Source of the DNA: Hofstenia miamia
Lineage: Eukaryota; Xenacoelomorpha; Acoela
Assembly (NCBI GenBank): GCA_004352715.1
Contig: SCFE01000068.1
Location: 1,134,164-1,198,163 of the forward strand
Length of the DNA: 64,000 bases
Direction of reading: 5' to 3'
Part shown: piece by piece, positions 24,109 to 35,759 of the stretch
Layout of the letters: each line of letters starts with the position of its first letter
How positions within the stretch are numbered: position 1 is the first letter of the stretch
The notes under the pieces: generated by a model
What the model was told of the DNA's origin: nothing
The model's input: the letters and a program-made list of their open reading frames with translations, nothing else
Database searches by the model: none
Position numbers and translations under genes: made by a program

Positions 24109-24114
24109 TTTATT
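24109..24114 (-). promoter_or_regulatory. candidate FOXN polyadenylation signal
   Basis: AATAAA on the minus strand, about 220 bases after the FOXN stop codon. The position is plausible, but such hexamers are common in AT-rich DNA. Confidence 0.4.
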
Positions 24115-24331
24115 AGGTTACGATAACAATCTCTAATGTAAAAAACATAAAAACTAATAAAGTGTACTCAAATATTTAATAATTTAAAATGTTAAAACTA
24201 TGAAATATATGTTATGGTCTTAAACTTTTGTTACGGACTGTATAATGATACGAAACGATTTTGCTATAGATAGAAAGCTAAATTGTTAGTAGCAATCCGT
24301 AAAAATTCCGGAATGACAAAGAACTGAATAA

Positions 24332-24475
24332 TTACTTGACAATTGGAGTTGCATTGGGTTTTGTAATGATGTCATCTACCCGCACCTTTCTTCTACGTTT
24401 TCTGGCGTTTAATAGGGCTTCCTGTAACCGCTTTTCTTCTGGGGTTTTGGAACAAAGCAAAGCAAGCCAGTCATT
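24332..24475 (-). CDS. FOXN terminal coding exon 10
   Basis: 47 codons plus [23 protein letters not shown], then an Arg/Lys cluster ([13 protein letters not shown]). Acceptor GATTTAG|AATG. Reached through a 2061-nt intron in matching phase 0. This C-terminus does not resemble that of vertebrate FOXN3, so the assignment rests on phase, splice site and coding character. Confidence 0.75.
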   Translation of the reverse strand, partial: NDWLALLCSKTPEEKRLQEALLNARKRRRKVRVDDIITKPNATPIVK

Positions 24476-27400
24476 CTAAATCACATACTTTTAATTCATC
24501 TTACAAATAAAATATGAAATATTCTAGAAATATTCAAGTTTTGGGTTTAAATTAAGCAAATGACTTTAAAGCGTTTATCGGATAACGAATAAATGGTTGG
24601 AAATGTTCTTGAGGAAATGTATTACGAATTAAATGCGATTATAATTTACACACATAAATTTTTATAATTTGTTATGCTTCCTAGCAATTGCTTTATTAAT
24701 TCCTGCAAATGTTAAACTTTACTAAGTAAACTAGGTTCATAACTAATCAATATAGAGAAAAAAGTCATGTTGGGACACTCTTTCACAATATTTCATAAAT
24801 TATGCCATCGAAGATATATAAAATTAATGAAAATCATAACAGTGATGTAACATTCCCTTAATATGAATGTAGTGTAAAAAAAACTCTGCAAATTTGGCAG
24901 ATGATGGGCATTGATTGATTTGTCAAAACTCGAATTTACGAACAATACGGTTTTCCAACAATTTGAATGTAGTTTTTATTAATTTTATAGTTAGCAACCC
25001 TAATATTATTAGGACAGAAGTGGTTAATGTAACTATTATTTAAAATTTAAATACGAAATGAAAATAGTCTTTCAAACCTCTTCAAATGTGAATACATGTG
25101 CAGAACGGTTGGAATTTGAAAAGCAGTTAGAAATACAAAACAGTTATGAATTAAATATAAAAGAGAATATTTTTAGTAGAATATATTATTATCATAGAAT
25201 AGAGCAATACATCACTTACGTGAACAATAAATTAATATATCAGCTACAAAATGTAACAAATCAAATATTTAGAGATAGGATATTCAGTTTCTTGAAAAAG
25301 TATAACAGAATTGAGCTTATAGCGATCTAAGACTTAAAACAAAAGTACTGGCGAGTTCCTTCGAAAGTATACACATATTTTACAATTTGCAATGACCATT
25401 CCAAATAGAAGTACGAGGGGCATATCAAAAAACTATTATATTTAATATAAATGAAGAATGAAATAATACACAGCAAATTTTGCACGTAACCTCACTGCAA
25501 GCCAATGCCTTTCTGCAAGCTCTGCGGCAACCTTCTCTTTCCTCCTTCAAACAAATCTTTTAAAGTGAGTCTAAAAACCTCATTCACGGTTGACTTTAGC
25601 TCATTTTTAGACCCTAAACTTCTATTACCTAAGGAGATCTGCGTATGGGGCAAAAACCTAAACTTTCCAGCTCCTCGTGAATTAATCCTTGCAATGGCTT
25701 ACGACATCCGCCTTGTTGTTTTTCTAGGTCATTCAATGTCGTTGGTCTATCTACATCAAGTATGCTTTTCACAAAATCAAAATTTCTGTGAGATTTTCCT
25801 ATTGCTGGAGCATCACTTCGTCGGTGCTTTCACAAGAACACTGCAAAATATATATCCAACTTCTAAGAGTTGATGTAACAGAAGCTTCCTTACTGGTGGC
25901 AAACTTTCAACGACCTGCAACAAATTGCTCTTAGAAACAGTGATTAACAGGGTTGCAAAAAAGTGTTTTATTCTCTCGACAGAACCACTTTAATGTAGTA
26001 AGATTTCAATAAATTGTTTTAAACCGTGCTTAAAACACTGTTTCTAAACATCTCAACCCTGGTAATTATCAAGAGTATATGATCTCAAATTGAAAAAACC
26101 ATAAATGATATAAACAATTAACTACATACTTAATTAGCCTGATATCCTTAATCGATACAGACGTTATGTAAAGCAAATATTAACCAATTTAATAGCCGTT
26201 GTGCAAAATTTTGATATGCTCCTCGTCTAGTTTATTTTTTAATTACAAATGTCAAAGATAGCTTTAGTGAAAGAAAATTTGAAAAATACCGATATACAAA
26301 AATACAAACCATTATAATATTAGATACAAAAGGGGTACATTACAATTATTAGGAAGAATATTCCAAAATTTATTTGTTAATTTGTTGATTTCTTATATGC
26401 ATTCAGTCATTAGGAACTGAATATACTAGATATTTAATGGGAAAAAAATTCTTGGTTTTTTATATGTGTTTATTAAGATTCCCAAGCATGAATTTTCGAA
26501 AGAGGCATAAAACATCGATGCGTATTCAAACGTTACCTTATCAATAGATTTTGATTTTCTTTTGCGTTTTTTGGGAGACCTGTGAGTAGAGTTGTAGCCG
26601 CTATCACTGTAATAGACGGCATCGTTTCCACTCGAATTTGAATCCTCATTTGTCTCAGACATCGCACCTGATGAAGTATTGTGTTCGGTTGATTTTGATT
26701 GGGTGGTAATATCATCTGGAGTTGAATAAGTATGATCAACTGAAGGATATGGCGCAATTGGAGCAGCATTTTCTCTAAAAAACAAAGGTATGAAGATCAA
26801 ATACAAAAGTTTGTATTATACTTACGCATTAACACTAATATTGCGGATGTGACGATGTTTTCTCATTTTCGCACGTATAATTCTACGCATATATCGATAT
26901 TTGAGGCTGTCTCTTCTGGATGCACCTATAACAAACCATAAATTGGGTACTTAAAATCACTCTTACGTTTTTTCTCACGAGAAATCTTCGAAAATAGCGC
27001 CAAAACTTCTGCTGCCTCTACTTCAGCTAAATGCATGAAATATAACATTTTTTTAATAGTAATGTAAGAAGTTAGGACCAACTACATTGTTTTTTATTTA
27101 GTTGGTACCGAAGAAATGCATTGTTTTGAAAGTGCTTGATTTAGCAGTTTCCTAACTAACAAAATATACATAATGTTAAGAATTTCTACTCAAATTCCCT
27201 GAGAGTGTAATTATAAGGTGAGTTGATGTTGAATCTGCCTACTCTTTATAGTAAAAACAAATTGACATGTAATTGATGAACATAAATATGTCTTCAAAAT
27301 TAGTGTTGGAAATTTTCAAAGTTAGATAACTCTGTAGTGTCAAAAGTGTGTGTTTGATGCAAGCTTCTAACAAAGTATTTTAAAATTATTAAAAGTCGCT

Positions 27401-30400
27401 CACAAAGAACACTGAAAACCAAAGCATGAAACAGAAAAATTTTTCTCGCGAATCTTCAAAAAATGTGAAACGTATTTGGTAGAAATTTAATTAAAAAACG
27501 AAGACATTATATACCCTAACAATTCCTAATTCGGAAACAGCCCACGCTGAAAACTTCCTGTTTAAAATTACAAAGAAACAGCCTACAATTGTTGAGCTTA
27601 CGTATTTCAGATAAGACAGAACTGGAATGATATTTTTCTCATGCTTAAGTCCTGAAAGTTGTCTGGTCCTTGCTATCCTGATGGCGTCCCATCCTTTGTA
27701 ATTCACGAAACCTCCTCAACTCTTTCCATCCATCTCTTCTCCTACATTTGCTCCTCTAAGCGTTTTAAGCTTTGTGGGAAAAGATCTTCGATGTCCCTAC
27801 TGTTAAAATCCAATCAGCTTCCCTCTTCTCAAGTCACTTCTTATCGTCCAATAGCTATTCTTTCTCGGCTGTCAAAAAGGGTTGCAAAAAAGTGAATATT
27901 TTTGCTCTTAGACAGGTCAACCTCAAAGTACTAAATTTTTACAGTTGTTTTAAACAGTGTTTAAAATATGTTTTAAACAGGTCGTGTTTAAATCACGCCA
28001 ACTCTGTCTGTCAATCACCTCTGTCTGTCAATCATCTTTGAGCGCCTTGACTTTCGTTACGTGTTCCCTAAAATTCTTCACCTCATCTCCTCTTCTCAGC
28101 ACGGTAACCTTCCGGGTCGTTCTACCGTCTGATCGTATTGATCCTGGTTGCATTATCTTTCTTGACATTTCTAAAGCATTTGATCGGCTCCCTCATTCTA
28201 TTCTTCTTCACAAATTAAGTTTATTTGGCTTTGATGCAGATTTCATCGAATTCTTCCAGTCTTACCTGTCCAATCGTCGTCAGTGTTGCAAAAAATCAAC
28301 TCGTCTATTTCTTCTACTGCTCTTGTCTCTAGTGATGCACCTCAAGGTTCTGTGTTTGCTGTTCTCTTCTTCCTCGTTGCAATTAACGACCTCCCTCAAT
28401 CTCTCCTCAACTCCTCCTGTCTACTGTACGTTGATGACACTGCGATTTTCAACTTTGGTAGTTCTTTTGCGTCCAATATTACCTCTGATCTTGGCCACTT
28501 GGTCTTCCGTTAACCATCTTGATTTTAATCCAACCAAGACATGTGGTATTTCCTTTTCTGTATCTCCCCCTTCTGATCCTCCTCTTCCTGTGAATTTTCC
28601 CCCTAATCATACTCATCTTGGAGTTCAACTTCCTGCTAACTTAAATTGATCTGGTCATGTGTCCTTACGCCCCAAAGCTAATTCCTCACTCTTTGCCCTC
28701 TTCCGCAATGTTCCCTTTAATTCCACGGCTACTATTTAAAATGATTTATTCATCATCATCTATAAACTACTGCGAAACTCTCTTTGTTCAAGTCCATTCC
28801 TCGTGCCATTCTTCTCTTTTCCCTGTTGGTGACTTTCTCGTTCCTTGTTCCACTCTATGGAATGTTTCCAGAAACATCCCTTCAGCGTCCACTCTCCCGC
28901 TGTCACTCTACTTCCATGCCACTCTACTCCTCCTGTTCAATCGCTTGCTCACTCGCAAATTGGATCTTGATCCTTTTTATTTAATTAAGCTTTCTAATTC
29001 CCGCTCTGATGATGTTGTAGCAAGAAATATCGCACCCTTCACTCGTTTTTCAATCGTACTAGCATTGCTGCTAATTACATGTTGACTCTCAACCCTCCAA
29101 CAACCATTGATTATTTTCCCCGCCGCGGAGCTTCAAGAAATCCTTGTTGTCTTTCCTCTTGCTGAACCCCTCTCCAACTTCGCCTACTCTTCCATTTGCT
29201 CCTATTTCATCTCCTGTGACTGTTCTCGCTCCAGTAAAAATTGACATGTTTTTATTTTTTTTGTAGTATCTGTCTTTAGCGGCTAAATAAAGTCATTCAT
29301 TTTTATTATTATTTAGATAGTATTCGAAATTTCGAGTCGGGTCGACTTGTGTTTTGTTGATTTGATATTGCATAGGGTAATTTATGTTATTTGAAGTAAA
29401 AATATAATTTTCTAATTGAAAACATTTGTACAAATATTTCTTTCAGAGTCATTTGGGTTAAGCAATAATTGTCTATCAAATTATCATTAATAATATCAAG
29501 ATACTAGAATTGATTGATATTACGTTGGTAGCCTCTCCCTGCTGATTTGATTGTTTTGAATTTTTAAAATAAAAAGTTTCTTTTTCTAGTCTGGTAAAAA
29601 TTATATTAAAACTTCATCAACAAAGGTTGCGATTTCAAGTTGGTAAACAAACTGCACACTTGAAATAATATATAATAATATCAGCATTGATTGCTTAATG
29701 CTGCAATGCTTATCAACTACTAGAATGTATTTTTTTGGAGAACAGTTATGTAACTGTGATTTCACCATTGATATTTATAGACCTATGTGCGTAGATACGA
29801 CTGGAGAGCGAATTCCGACTCGACTCGAATTTTAAGAGACTGACCCGACTGTAAGCAAAAACATTCCGACTCGCAGAGCCCTAGATTTAGACCAACATAT
29901 TCCTTCGAAATGTACTAAGTTTTGAGCAATTCCACATCTTAATATTACCTGTGATATCAAAATATTTTGTCATTAGTTAGAAAAGAACATGCGTCTGAAG
30001 ATAAAAATGGATTTTCAAAGCAGATAATAAAATAAACAGAACAAAATAATTAAAGGGCATAAATTAAAATACCAATGTTCATTACTTAACTACTATAGAC
30101 ATTAATTGTTATACACATTTATATAAAAATTCAAAAAGTGAGGATTGGTTGTCACTCAGGTTAGTAAGGTAAAACAACTTACCGCTTTTGATACTAGGAA
30201 CTGATGACTTTTTTGATTTAGCTGTGGAATTTGCAGAAAGTGATGAACTAAAAAGAAGATAGAAAAGCAAAACAAGCGGATAATACAACCAGTATTCATT
30301 TATGTTAGCTGATACTTACGGATTCAGTTCTTCGATTGTCTCTTGAAGTGTTTGCATAGTGTTTGCCAAAAATGAATTGGGAGTATTGTATGGGGTTTTC

Positions 30401-32596
30401 TTTAAGGATGATAAAAGTGAAGCGCGGTATTCTTCATCCACACACCATAAGGAACCTTTGCCCAAAATCTAATAAAAGCAAACTATTAATAAAAACACAA
30501 ATTCCGTGTAAAGAGCATTAAAAACACTATCATAAAAATAAACAAATATTTAAATATCATTTGATCATAAATACAGTTATTGCATGGTATTTACAAAATT
30601 GAATATTTCAAACAATACACAAATAAAAATTGAAAGTGATAATGAATTATATAAAAATATTCAATAAATTGTAATAAAGATCATAAAACGTACAATCTCT
30701 TTTTTAAGCCTTGACACTGCATTATAAGCTTGGTTTAAAGAAGGACAACCAATCTAATGGACACAGCAGATTTAGTGAATTGGGCCACTTAGACCAGCGT
30801 ACTTAAGGAACCCAAAACAGCATTTATACAGACAGATTCAGTAATAGATGTAATTGAATTAACGAAAAACAATTGGTTGAGACCCTGGAAAGTCAATACA
30901 CAATTACATATTTTGTAAGAGAATCTTTCACTTGAATTCAAATATTGATATTCGATATAAACGTCTATGAGAGCACACTACTACTTATAGTTTGAATAGA
31001 TGATCGAAATAGTAATTATTCATAATTTACCATTTGCTCTGATTCTATGCTTAGTCAGATAGAATAAAGAATTTTAGAAGTTCTATCGAGGTAACAGTGC
31101 CTTTGTTGACTAGGTAAACAGAAATAGGTTAAAATATCGGAATTCATAAAGCCACAAATATAAAATCGCCAAGCATTTAATATTCAGTGCTACGAAACGA
31201 ATTTTTAACTATTTAAGCTTTTAACATTTAAGCTTAAAAAAATATTAATGCTATAACAAGCATAAAATTGATTAGGTTATATTTTATCGAAATAGGTAGA
31301 TTACAAAATACTAAAATAAAATATAGATAACAAAGCTAATAAATTAAGAAAATACGGGAGCATTTTCCGCCTTAACAAATAATGGCAATATAAAATCTAT
31401 ACAAATGATGAAAATTGGGAATTCGAAAAAAGTGGATAAAATCAATACTTAAGCTCCATGCGAAATCATAATGCAATATATTCAAATTTTGGAAACATTG
31501 AAGGTAATACCTGAGACTTCTGCCGGTCAACTTTCTTGAAACACTTGTTGAGTGATAAATTATGACGAACTGAATTTTTCCACCCAAGAGGGGCACATCT
31601 GAAGTATGGAAAATGGTCTAGAATCCAATTGTAAACCTCTTTAACAGGCAAACAGCGTCGCCTCGAACTCTCAATTGCCAAAAATATTAAACTGCTAAAA
31701 GAATAAGGAGGCTTAGCAAATGGTGAGCTAGGATTGAAAACCTAAGAAAAACTGAATATATAACAAATCTAATGAATTGAAACCTCGTTGCGTGGTTTTA
31801 TTCCATCAACCCTTGGCTTTATGATAGTTGGTGACAAATGTTGTTCTGGTTCACTTTTAACTGGATTGGTTATATTTGCACTATCCAAATATTGTCCTAA
31901 TGGGGCCAAAACATGTCTACTATTTAGCCAATTTAAATTTGTAAGATCATCATCTACGTCTTCTGATGAGGTATGTAAAGGTACTGGACTACAAGGTTTC
32001 AATCTTATATCAGCAAAGCAGCTTGTTCCCAAGTGTTTTGAAACAGGTATATTTACTTTTGCAGATCTATACAATTAATGAATTTAATTAAAAATTAAAA
32101 ATGAAATACCGATTACGCGATTGCAATTCAGAAGAAACGGCAGGAGGACAACTCCAGCTGAAGGAATCAGTACTTGAAGCAAGTAGGTCATCATCTGCTT
32201 GATGTTCATTCAAATCATCTCCCAAAGTTTCTGCAAGCTTTACTAAATCTGGATCTAAATCGTTGTTTTCTGAGTCCACATTGTTTACAATTTGTGTCGT
32301 TGTTGTGGAAATTTGAGGAGAAGTCAACGTAGCAACTGAAGTAATAGCACCATTTGCAGCTAAATGCAATAATTGCAACAATACGAAAATTTAAGCTAAT
32401 AGTGATAAACATTGCTAAAATACGTACGAGTCAAACTATTTTGTTTTGGGTTGGTTTTTGACACAACGCGACAAACCTTGGCAGCAACAAATGGTTTGCT
32501 TACGGTAACAACAATCGACTGCGATGTCTTAGGACGAAATAATGTGGAAATTTTTCCAGGTTGTGCATGGGATGACGAAACATTTGATACAATCAT
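24332..32596 (-). CDS. FOXN3-like: forkhead transcription factor, FOXN2/FOXN3 (CHES1) type, ten coding exons
   Basis: The gene encodes a nuclear winged-helix DNA-binding regulator; in other animals FOXN2/3 proteins act as repressors in cell-cycle checkpoint and developmental control. Coding exons: 32428-32596, 32110-32359, 31784-32066, 31511-31741, 30320-30468, 30183-30247, 26967-27026, 26826-26925, 26537-26774, 24332-24475. Every junction is GT-AG, phases match throughout, and the sum is 1689 nt (562 residues; human FOXN3 is about 490). Residues 180-187 (DLTNLNWL) match the conserved box N-terminal to the FOXN3 forkhead. The forkhead runs from about 242 ([16 protein letters not shown]) through helix 3 ([15 protein letters not shown], 288-302) to wing 2 ([12 protein letters not shown], about 315-326). 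YYSDSGYNS followed by a [10 protein letters not shown] nuclear signal matches the FOXN3 tail. The start is the first ATG of exon 1; an AG just upstream means a further 5' exon is possible. Confidence 0.93.
25414..25900 (-). mobile_element. internally deleted mariner relic in FOXN intron 9
   Basis: The left end CGAGGGGCATATCAAAAAAC, preceded by TA, looks like a mariner terminal repeat. Minus-strand reading gives [20 protein letters not shown] and [15 protein letters not shown], like the second helix-turn-helix of mariner transposases. It then jumps to [19 protein letters not shown] and GYV, the C-terminal block. The catalytic middle is missing. The right terminus was not found. Confidence 0.6.
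25948..26061. mobile_element. short hAT-type MITE in FOXN intron 9
   Basis: 114 bp with terminal CAGGGTTG / CAACCCTG inverted repeats. The flanking 8-mers GTGATTAA and GTAATTAT agree at six of eight positions, fitting an old hAT target duplication. Related copies lie at 27877-28006 and, more distantly, 42649-42997. Confidence 0.75.
26537..26774 (-). CDS. FOXN coding exon 9
   Basis: Ser/Thr/Asn-rich, then [20 protein letters not shown]. The DSGY motif followed by a basic cluster has its counterpart in the C-terminal half of FOXN3. Acceptor TTTTTTAG|AGAA, donor ATAAG|GTAACG, phase 0. Confidence 0.9.
26826..26925 (-). CDS. FOXN coding exon 8
   Basis: 100 nt encoding a very basic segment ([19 protein letters not shown]). 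Flanked by introns of 41 and 51 nt. Acceptor TTATAG|GTGC, donor ATGC|GTAAGT. Confidence 0.85.
26967..27026 (-). CDS. FOXN coding exon 7
   Basis: 60 nt encoding [20 protein letters not shown], an Ala/Glu-rich amphipathic helix candidate. Acceptor CATTTAG|CTGA, donor AAAC|GTAAGA. Phase agrees on both sides. Confidence 0.85.
27655..29313 (+). mobile_element. 5'-truncated non-LTR retrotransposon (CR1/Jockey group) in FOXN intron 6
   Basis: A degenerate reverse-transcriptase region on the plus strand, antisense to FOXN. Blocks in order are [18 protein letters not shown] near 27830, [20 protein letters not shown] near 28155, [35 protein letters not shown] near 28340, and [10 protein letters not shown] near 28420 with the catalytic YVDD. 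The 3' end has AATAAA and an ATT-rich tail at 29286-29313. Frameshifts break it, and a MITE interrupts it at 27877-28006. The endonuclease is absent. Confidence 0.88.
27877..28006. mobile_element. hAT-type MITE nested in the LINE
   Basis: About 130 bp starting AAGGGTTGCAAAAAAGTG and ending CCAACTCTG, related to the copy at 25948. Flanks share the 7-mer CTGTCAA on both sides. It separates two RT blocks that belong together. A 17-bp direct repeat containing CTCTGTCTGTCAATCA follows at 28003-28036. Confidence 0.65.
29318..29883. mobile_element. non-autonomous hAT element in FOXN intron 6
   Basis: 566 bp without coding capacity. The right end reads TAGGGCTCTGCGAGTCGG on the minus strand and the left end begins TAGTATTCGAAATTTCGAG. 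Flanking 8-mers TATTTAGA and GATTTAGA match at seven of eight positions. GAGTCG-type subterminal motifs occur at both ends. It shares termini with the hAT element at 5167-6935, the likely source family. Confidence 0.75.
30183..30247 (-). CDS. FOXN coding exon 6
   Basis: 65 nt, Ser/Lys-rich ([14 protein letters not shown]). Acceptor TTTTTAG|TTCA, donor AGCG|GTAAGT. The next intron (3156 nt) is filled with transposons. Confidence 0.85.
30320..30468 (-). CDS. FOXN coding exon 5, forkhead wing 2
   Basis: Starts [15 protein letters not shown], completing the forkhead, then SLKKTPY as in FOXN3. It follows a 1042-nt intron. Donor ATCC|GTAAGT is a consensus site. Confidence 0.95.
30469..31510 (-). 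other. FOXN intron 4
   Basis: 1042 nt, AT-rich, separating the two forkhead exons. I see no recognisable transposon, exon or conserved block in it. Confidence 0.75.
31511..31741 (-). CDS. FOXN coding exon 4, main forkhead exon
   Basis: Exactly 77 codons in phase 0 at both ends. It carries helix 1 ([15 protein letters not shown]), helix 2 ([16 protein letters not shown]) and recognition helix 3 ([15 protein letters not shown]). The Asn, Arg and His that contact DNA in forkhead proteins are intact, so DNA binding should be preserved. Donor TCTCAG|GTATTA. Confidence 0.97.
31784..32066 (-). CDS. FOXN coding exon 3, with the conserved pre-forkhead box
   Basis: Residues 140-234. It contains [16 protein letters not shown], a close match to the ELTNLNWL box of vertebrate FOXN2/3, which separates this subgroup from FOXN1/4. 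Bounded by introns of 43 and 42 nt. Confidence 0.92.
32110..32359 (-). CDS. FOXN coding exon 2
   Basis: Residues 57-139: Thr/Ser-rich, then acidic ([20 protein letters not shown]). Acceptor TTTAG|CTGC, donor AATCG|GTATTT. The intron before it is 68 nt. Confidence 0.85.
32428..32596 (-). CDS. FOXN coding exon 1
   Basis: Residues 1-56, starting [15 protein letters not shown]; Ser/Thr/Lys-rich. TTTTAG lies a few bases before the ATG, so this may be exon 2 of the transcript with a non-coding first exon upstream, or the protein may start earlier. Donor ACTC|GTACGT. Confidence 0.7.
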
Positions 32597-32609
32597 GTCT
32601 ACTAAAATA

Positions 32610-33830
32610 AACATTCCACTAAAATGCAAATATTTTGATCGAACTAAAAAATTATACACTTTGCCATACATAATTATATAAGCATAAATGTTAAAATATA
32701 CTACGAAACTTAATATGAACAAAATCCTAAATTAATATGCAAGTCGCCATGTTTGTGACAACAGCATTTGTTATATAGAAAGAGTGATGAATTTGTTTAA
32801 AAACGTTTTAATACAAATGAAAACACTTCTAATTTTTTCTTAATTTCGATTTGGACGTATTTTATGAAATGAATCGCAAATTTCACTTGATTCTTTAAGA
32901 AAATTTATTTTAGCAATTTAGCTGTTCCCAAATATCTTAGCAACAGTAGTAATTCCATAGTAACTAGGAAGCGAAACGGCGCAACATCGAAATTTATTTA
33001 CATATTGATGCATTGCTTTGTTCTAAATATTTTTTTATAGAACACTATTATATACGACATACAATCAAATCGTCAGTTTGAAATTTTTCAAAAATTTAAG
33101 TATTTAGTCGAACGTTAATTGCCAATCCTGATTTTCAAAATACATTTTGCTGTTTAAGATATAATAAAACAAAAAATAATTTACAATTGTAAGGTTAAAA
33201 TATAAACGGGGTATTAGTATCTAGACTTACAATTTGAACAGAGACAAATGAAAAATTTGGAACATAAATTCAGTATATTTTTGCTCTAAGTAGATTTGAA
33301 TTATGATTTTTAGTTTCTTTTTAACGAAAGTAGTTTCGAAGGAAATGAGGCATAGAGTTTCGTTATGCGATTAAAATAGAATGTTTCACTTTGCTTTTAT
33401 TACTAAGCTTGCGAACTTCAATCCTAACAAAATTAGTGTGACGGAGATTAATTCTTGCAGATATTCGCAACAGCATTTTATTGGAATTATTAAATCATTG
33501 TATTGAAAGCAGTACATAACCGGTTATAATCCTACGATGTTCATGTGCTATAATGAATTTCTACCATTCATTTGAGGGATCTATTGTCGAAGCTTTCAAG
33601 ATTTATTAGCATATCTAATAACAGGTGCCATCGACTGAGGCAGTAAAAAAGACAGATATGTAAAAACTTTCTTTTTAATATAGGATCTGATTGAAAATAA
33701 TATATATCATTTTATTTCAAAATGATTATTGAAGGCACATTATAGTCGTTTACGAAGTTGAGTATACCACTTTAAGTCTGATAAAGATCTGCACATTTAG
33801 TTGGCAGTTGTTTAGTAAATGATATTTTAT
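32610..33830. other. AT-rich upstream region of FOXN
   Basis: This would hold the promoter and any 5' untranslated exons of FOXN. No TATA box or CpG island stands out, and no transposon is recognised. Confidence 0.4.
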
Positions 33831-33840
33831 TTCTAGACAC

Positions 33841-34053
33841 CTATTCTTTATTTGTAATTGTCATGCTTAAAATATTTATATAAGTAGATGATATCTTCGT
33901 GTCATCTGCAAATAAATTAATCTTAGATTGAGATGTATAAGGTGTGCTGGGAACATAGAATTTATATAGCAAAGGACCTAAAAAGGAACCCTGAAGAACC
34001 CCACTGGTTACTATTAGCATGCTGAAATATTTGTCGAAATTAACGTATTGCAT
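33841..34053 (-). pseudogene. LINE reverse-transcriptase palm fragment
   Basis: A 70-codon piece containing GVLQGSFLGPLLYKFYV, the block before the active site, and LFADDTK with the catalytic ADD. Nothing else of the element is recognisable nearby. Confidence 0.75.
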
Positions 34054-34059
34054 TCATGA

Positions 34060-35750
34060 TATCTTTTAAAAACTGAACGGTTTGCTGAAAATACTAATGG
34101 ATCTGTAGAGCCAGAGATATGCATAGTTCATAAGACATGCTCATGGGCAAAAAATTCCGGCTCAAGCCCGCATGAATAATGTCAAATCGCCCCATTTTTG
34201 TATTCTTGCAATTTTTTTCTATTTTTCAGTTTGCTAAAGTTTTTCAATAAATTGTATATTAATGATTTCGCCTTTACCGCATTTGTAATAATTTTCAGGC
34301 ACTGTTGCGTAATTTTAAGTTATTTTTTAAGTTATTTTCTATTTTACCATCAATGCATGTCAATATTTTTAATGCTAGTTTGGATAATTTGATGCTGAAC
34401 ACAATAATTTGCACTTCTATCACCCTCATTCACTTGCACGACTTTCTATTGGGATCCTAGCTAATCCTCATCTATTGAACATTCATTAACATCACTACAG
34501 TTTGGTATTGGCCACGAGTTTATAATCGAATTTAATATCGTGATATTTCCAATTGCAGTTTTCGAAACTTTTGAAAAATTGTAAAATTTAAACATACCCT
34601 ACCATGAGAATTTTCTGGCCTTTCTAGTGTTTTTACAGTCGCTCTTTTAAACATTGAAAATATTTCAGATACTTTCCAAAATTTTGGTTATAGTCCATTG
34701 AGATAATATCTTGGCAAAGTTTTAAGGACGAGAAGATAGCTTATTGCTTTATTTAAATGCATACAGATTTCGGCAAGTGAAAATATTATGTCATTAACAT
34801 ACTATCTTGAAAATTCTGATGTGTTGAGTTGCCATTAAAAGCAGCAGAAATAACTTTTCATAGAATTCAAAATATCTATTTTTGTTTGATTATTCGAATC
34901 TGTTTATAACAATTGAGGCTGTAAGATAGTTATTATGTCACAATTATCGTAGCAGTTTGTAGCATTCAGGTACCTCACGCATCTGAGGAAAGATATGTAT
35001 GAAAACTATGAGACTTAAGCAAAGTTAAACTTGGATAACCAAATCTAAGCTCAATCTGTAAAAATGTCTTTAAATGGCTTTTATTTCGTCTTGGAACTGT
35101 CTGAAGCCCCAGGATTGTATCTTGTGACTCGCGCAAACCATGTATGTGCCATAAAGTATGCGACTAAATCTCCAAAACTAAACTTTACACTTTTGAATTC
35201 TATTAAATATTTAAATACACAATTAGGTGAGATAGACGTATTTTTATGAAAAAGGGAATACTACTTCAAATTAATGTAAATATTCTATAATCGATGTATT
35301 CTCGTTTCTTAGAAAATTTGGTCAATTTTGTTGCTTTATTTCGGATGAAAACTTTCCTGACTGTCTTTGACGTTTAAGAGTTCGTGCTTCGAAGTTACCT
35401 TGTGGTTTTCATATTCTTTCTCAGAAAAATATTACCATGCGCCATTTAACTAGGTATAGGTCAATGTTTTAGTTTATACTGAATATGTGGATTTAGAAAT
35501 AGTCCATAACATTGAAAGTATATAAATGAAACGTCACAAGTTATTAGCACTTTCTTATTTCCAAATTTGGCCTAAGTAGTAAGCTGGTGTTTTTATCTAC
35601 ATTCTTTTTGTTTGTTTAGTATAATTATAAATTTGTAAGCCAAAATATTGCAAAGCTCTCAAACATTCTAATTTATTTTTTATTAATTTTTTGCAAGGGT
35701 TTATATATCGATGTTGTTCATAATTCAACATTTTCTATTTTTAATGACCA
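34060..35750. other. no recognisable gene
   Basis: AT-rich. ORFs at 34198-34392 and 35064-35249 show no motif; the first is a hydrophobic low-complexity run and the second is isolated. Confidence 0.5.
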
Positions 35751-35759
35751 AAGATAGTT

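Noticed and set aside
25058-25330. 90-codon plus-strand ORF inside FOXN intron 9
   Set aside because: Low-complexity Ile/Asn/Tyr-rich text, antisense to FOXN, no recognised domain.
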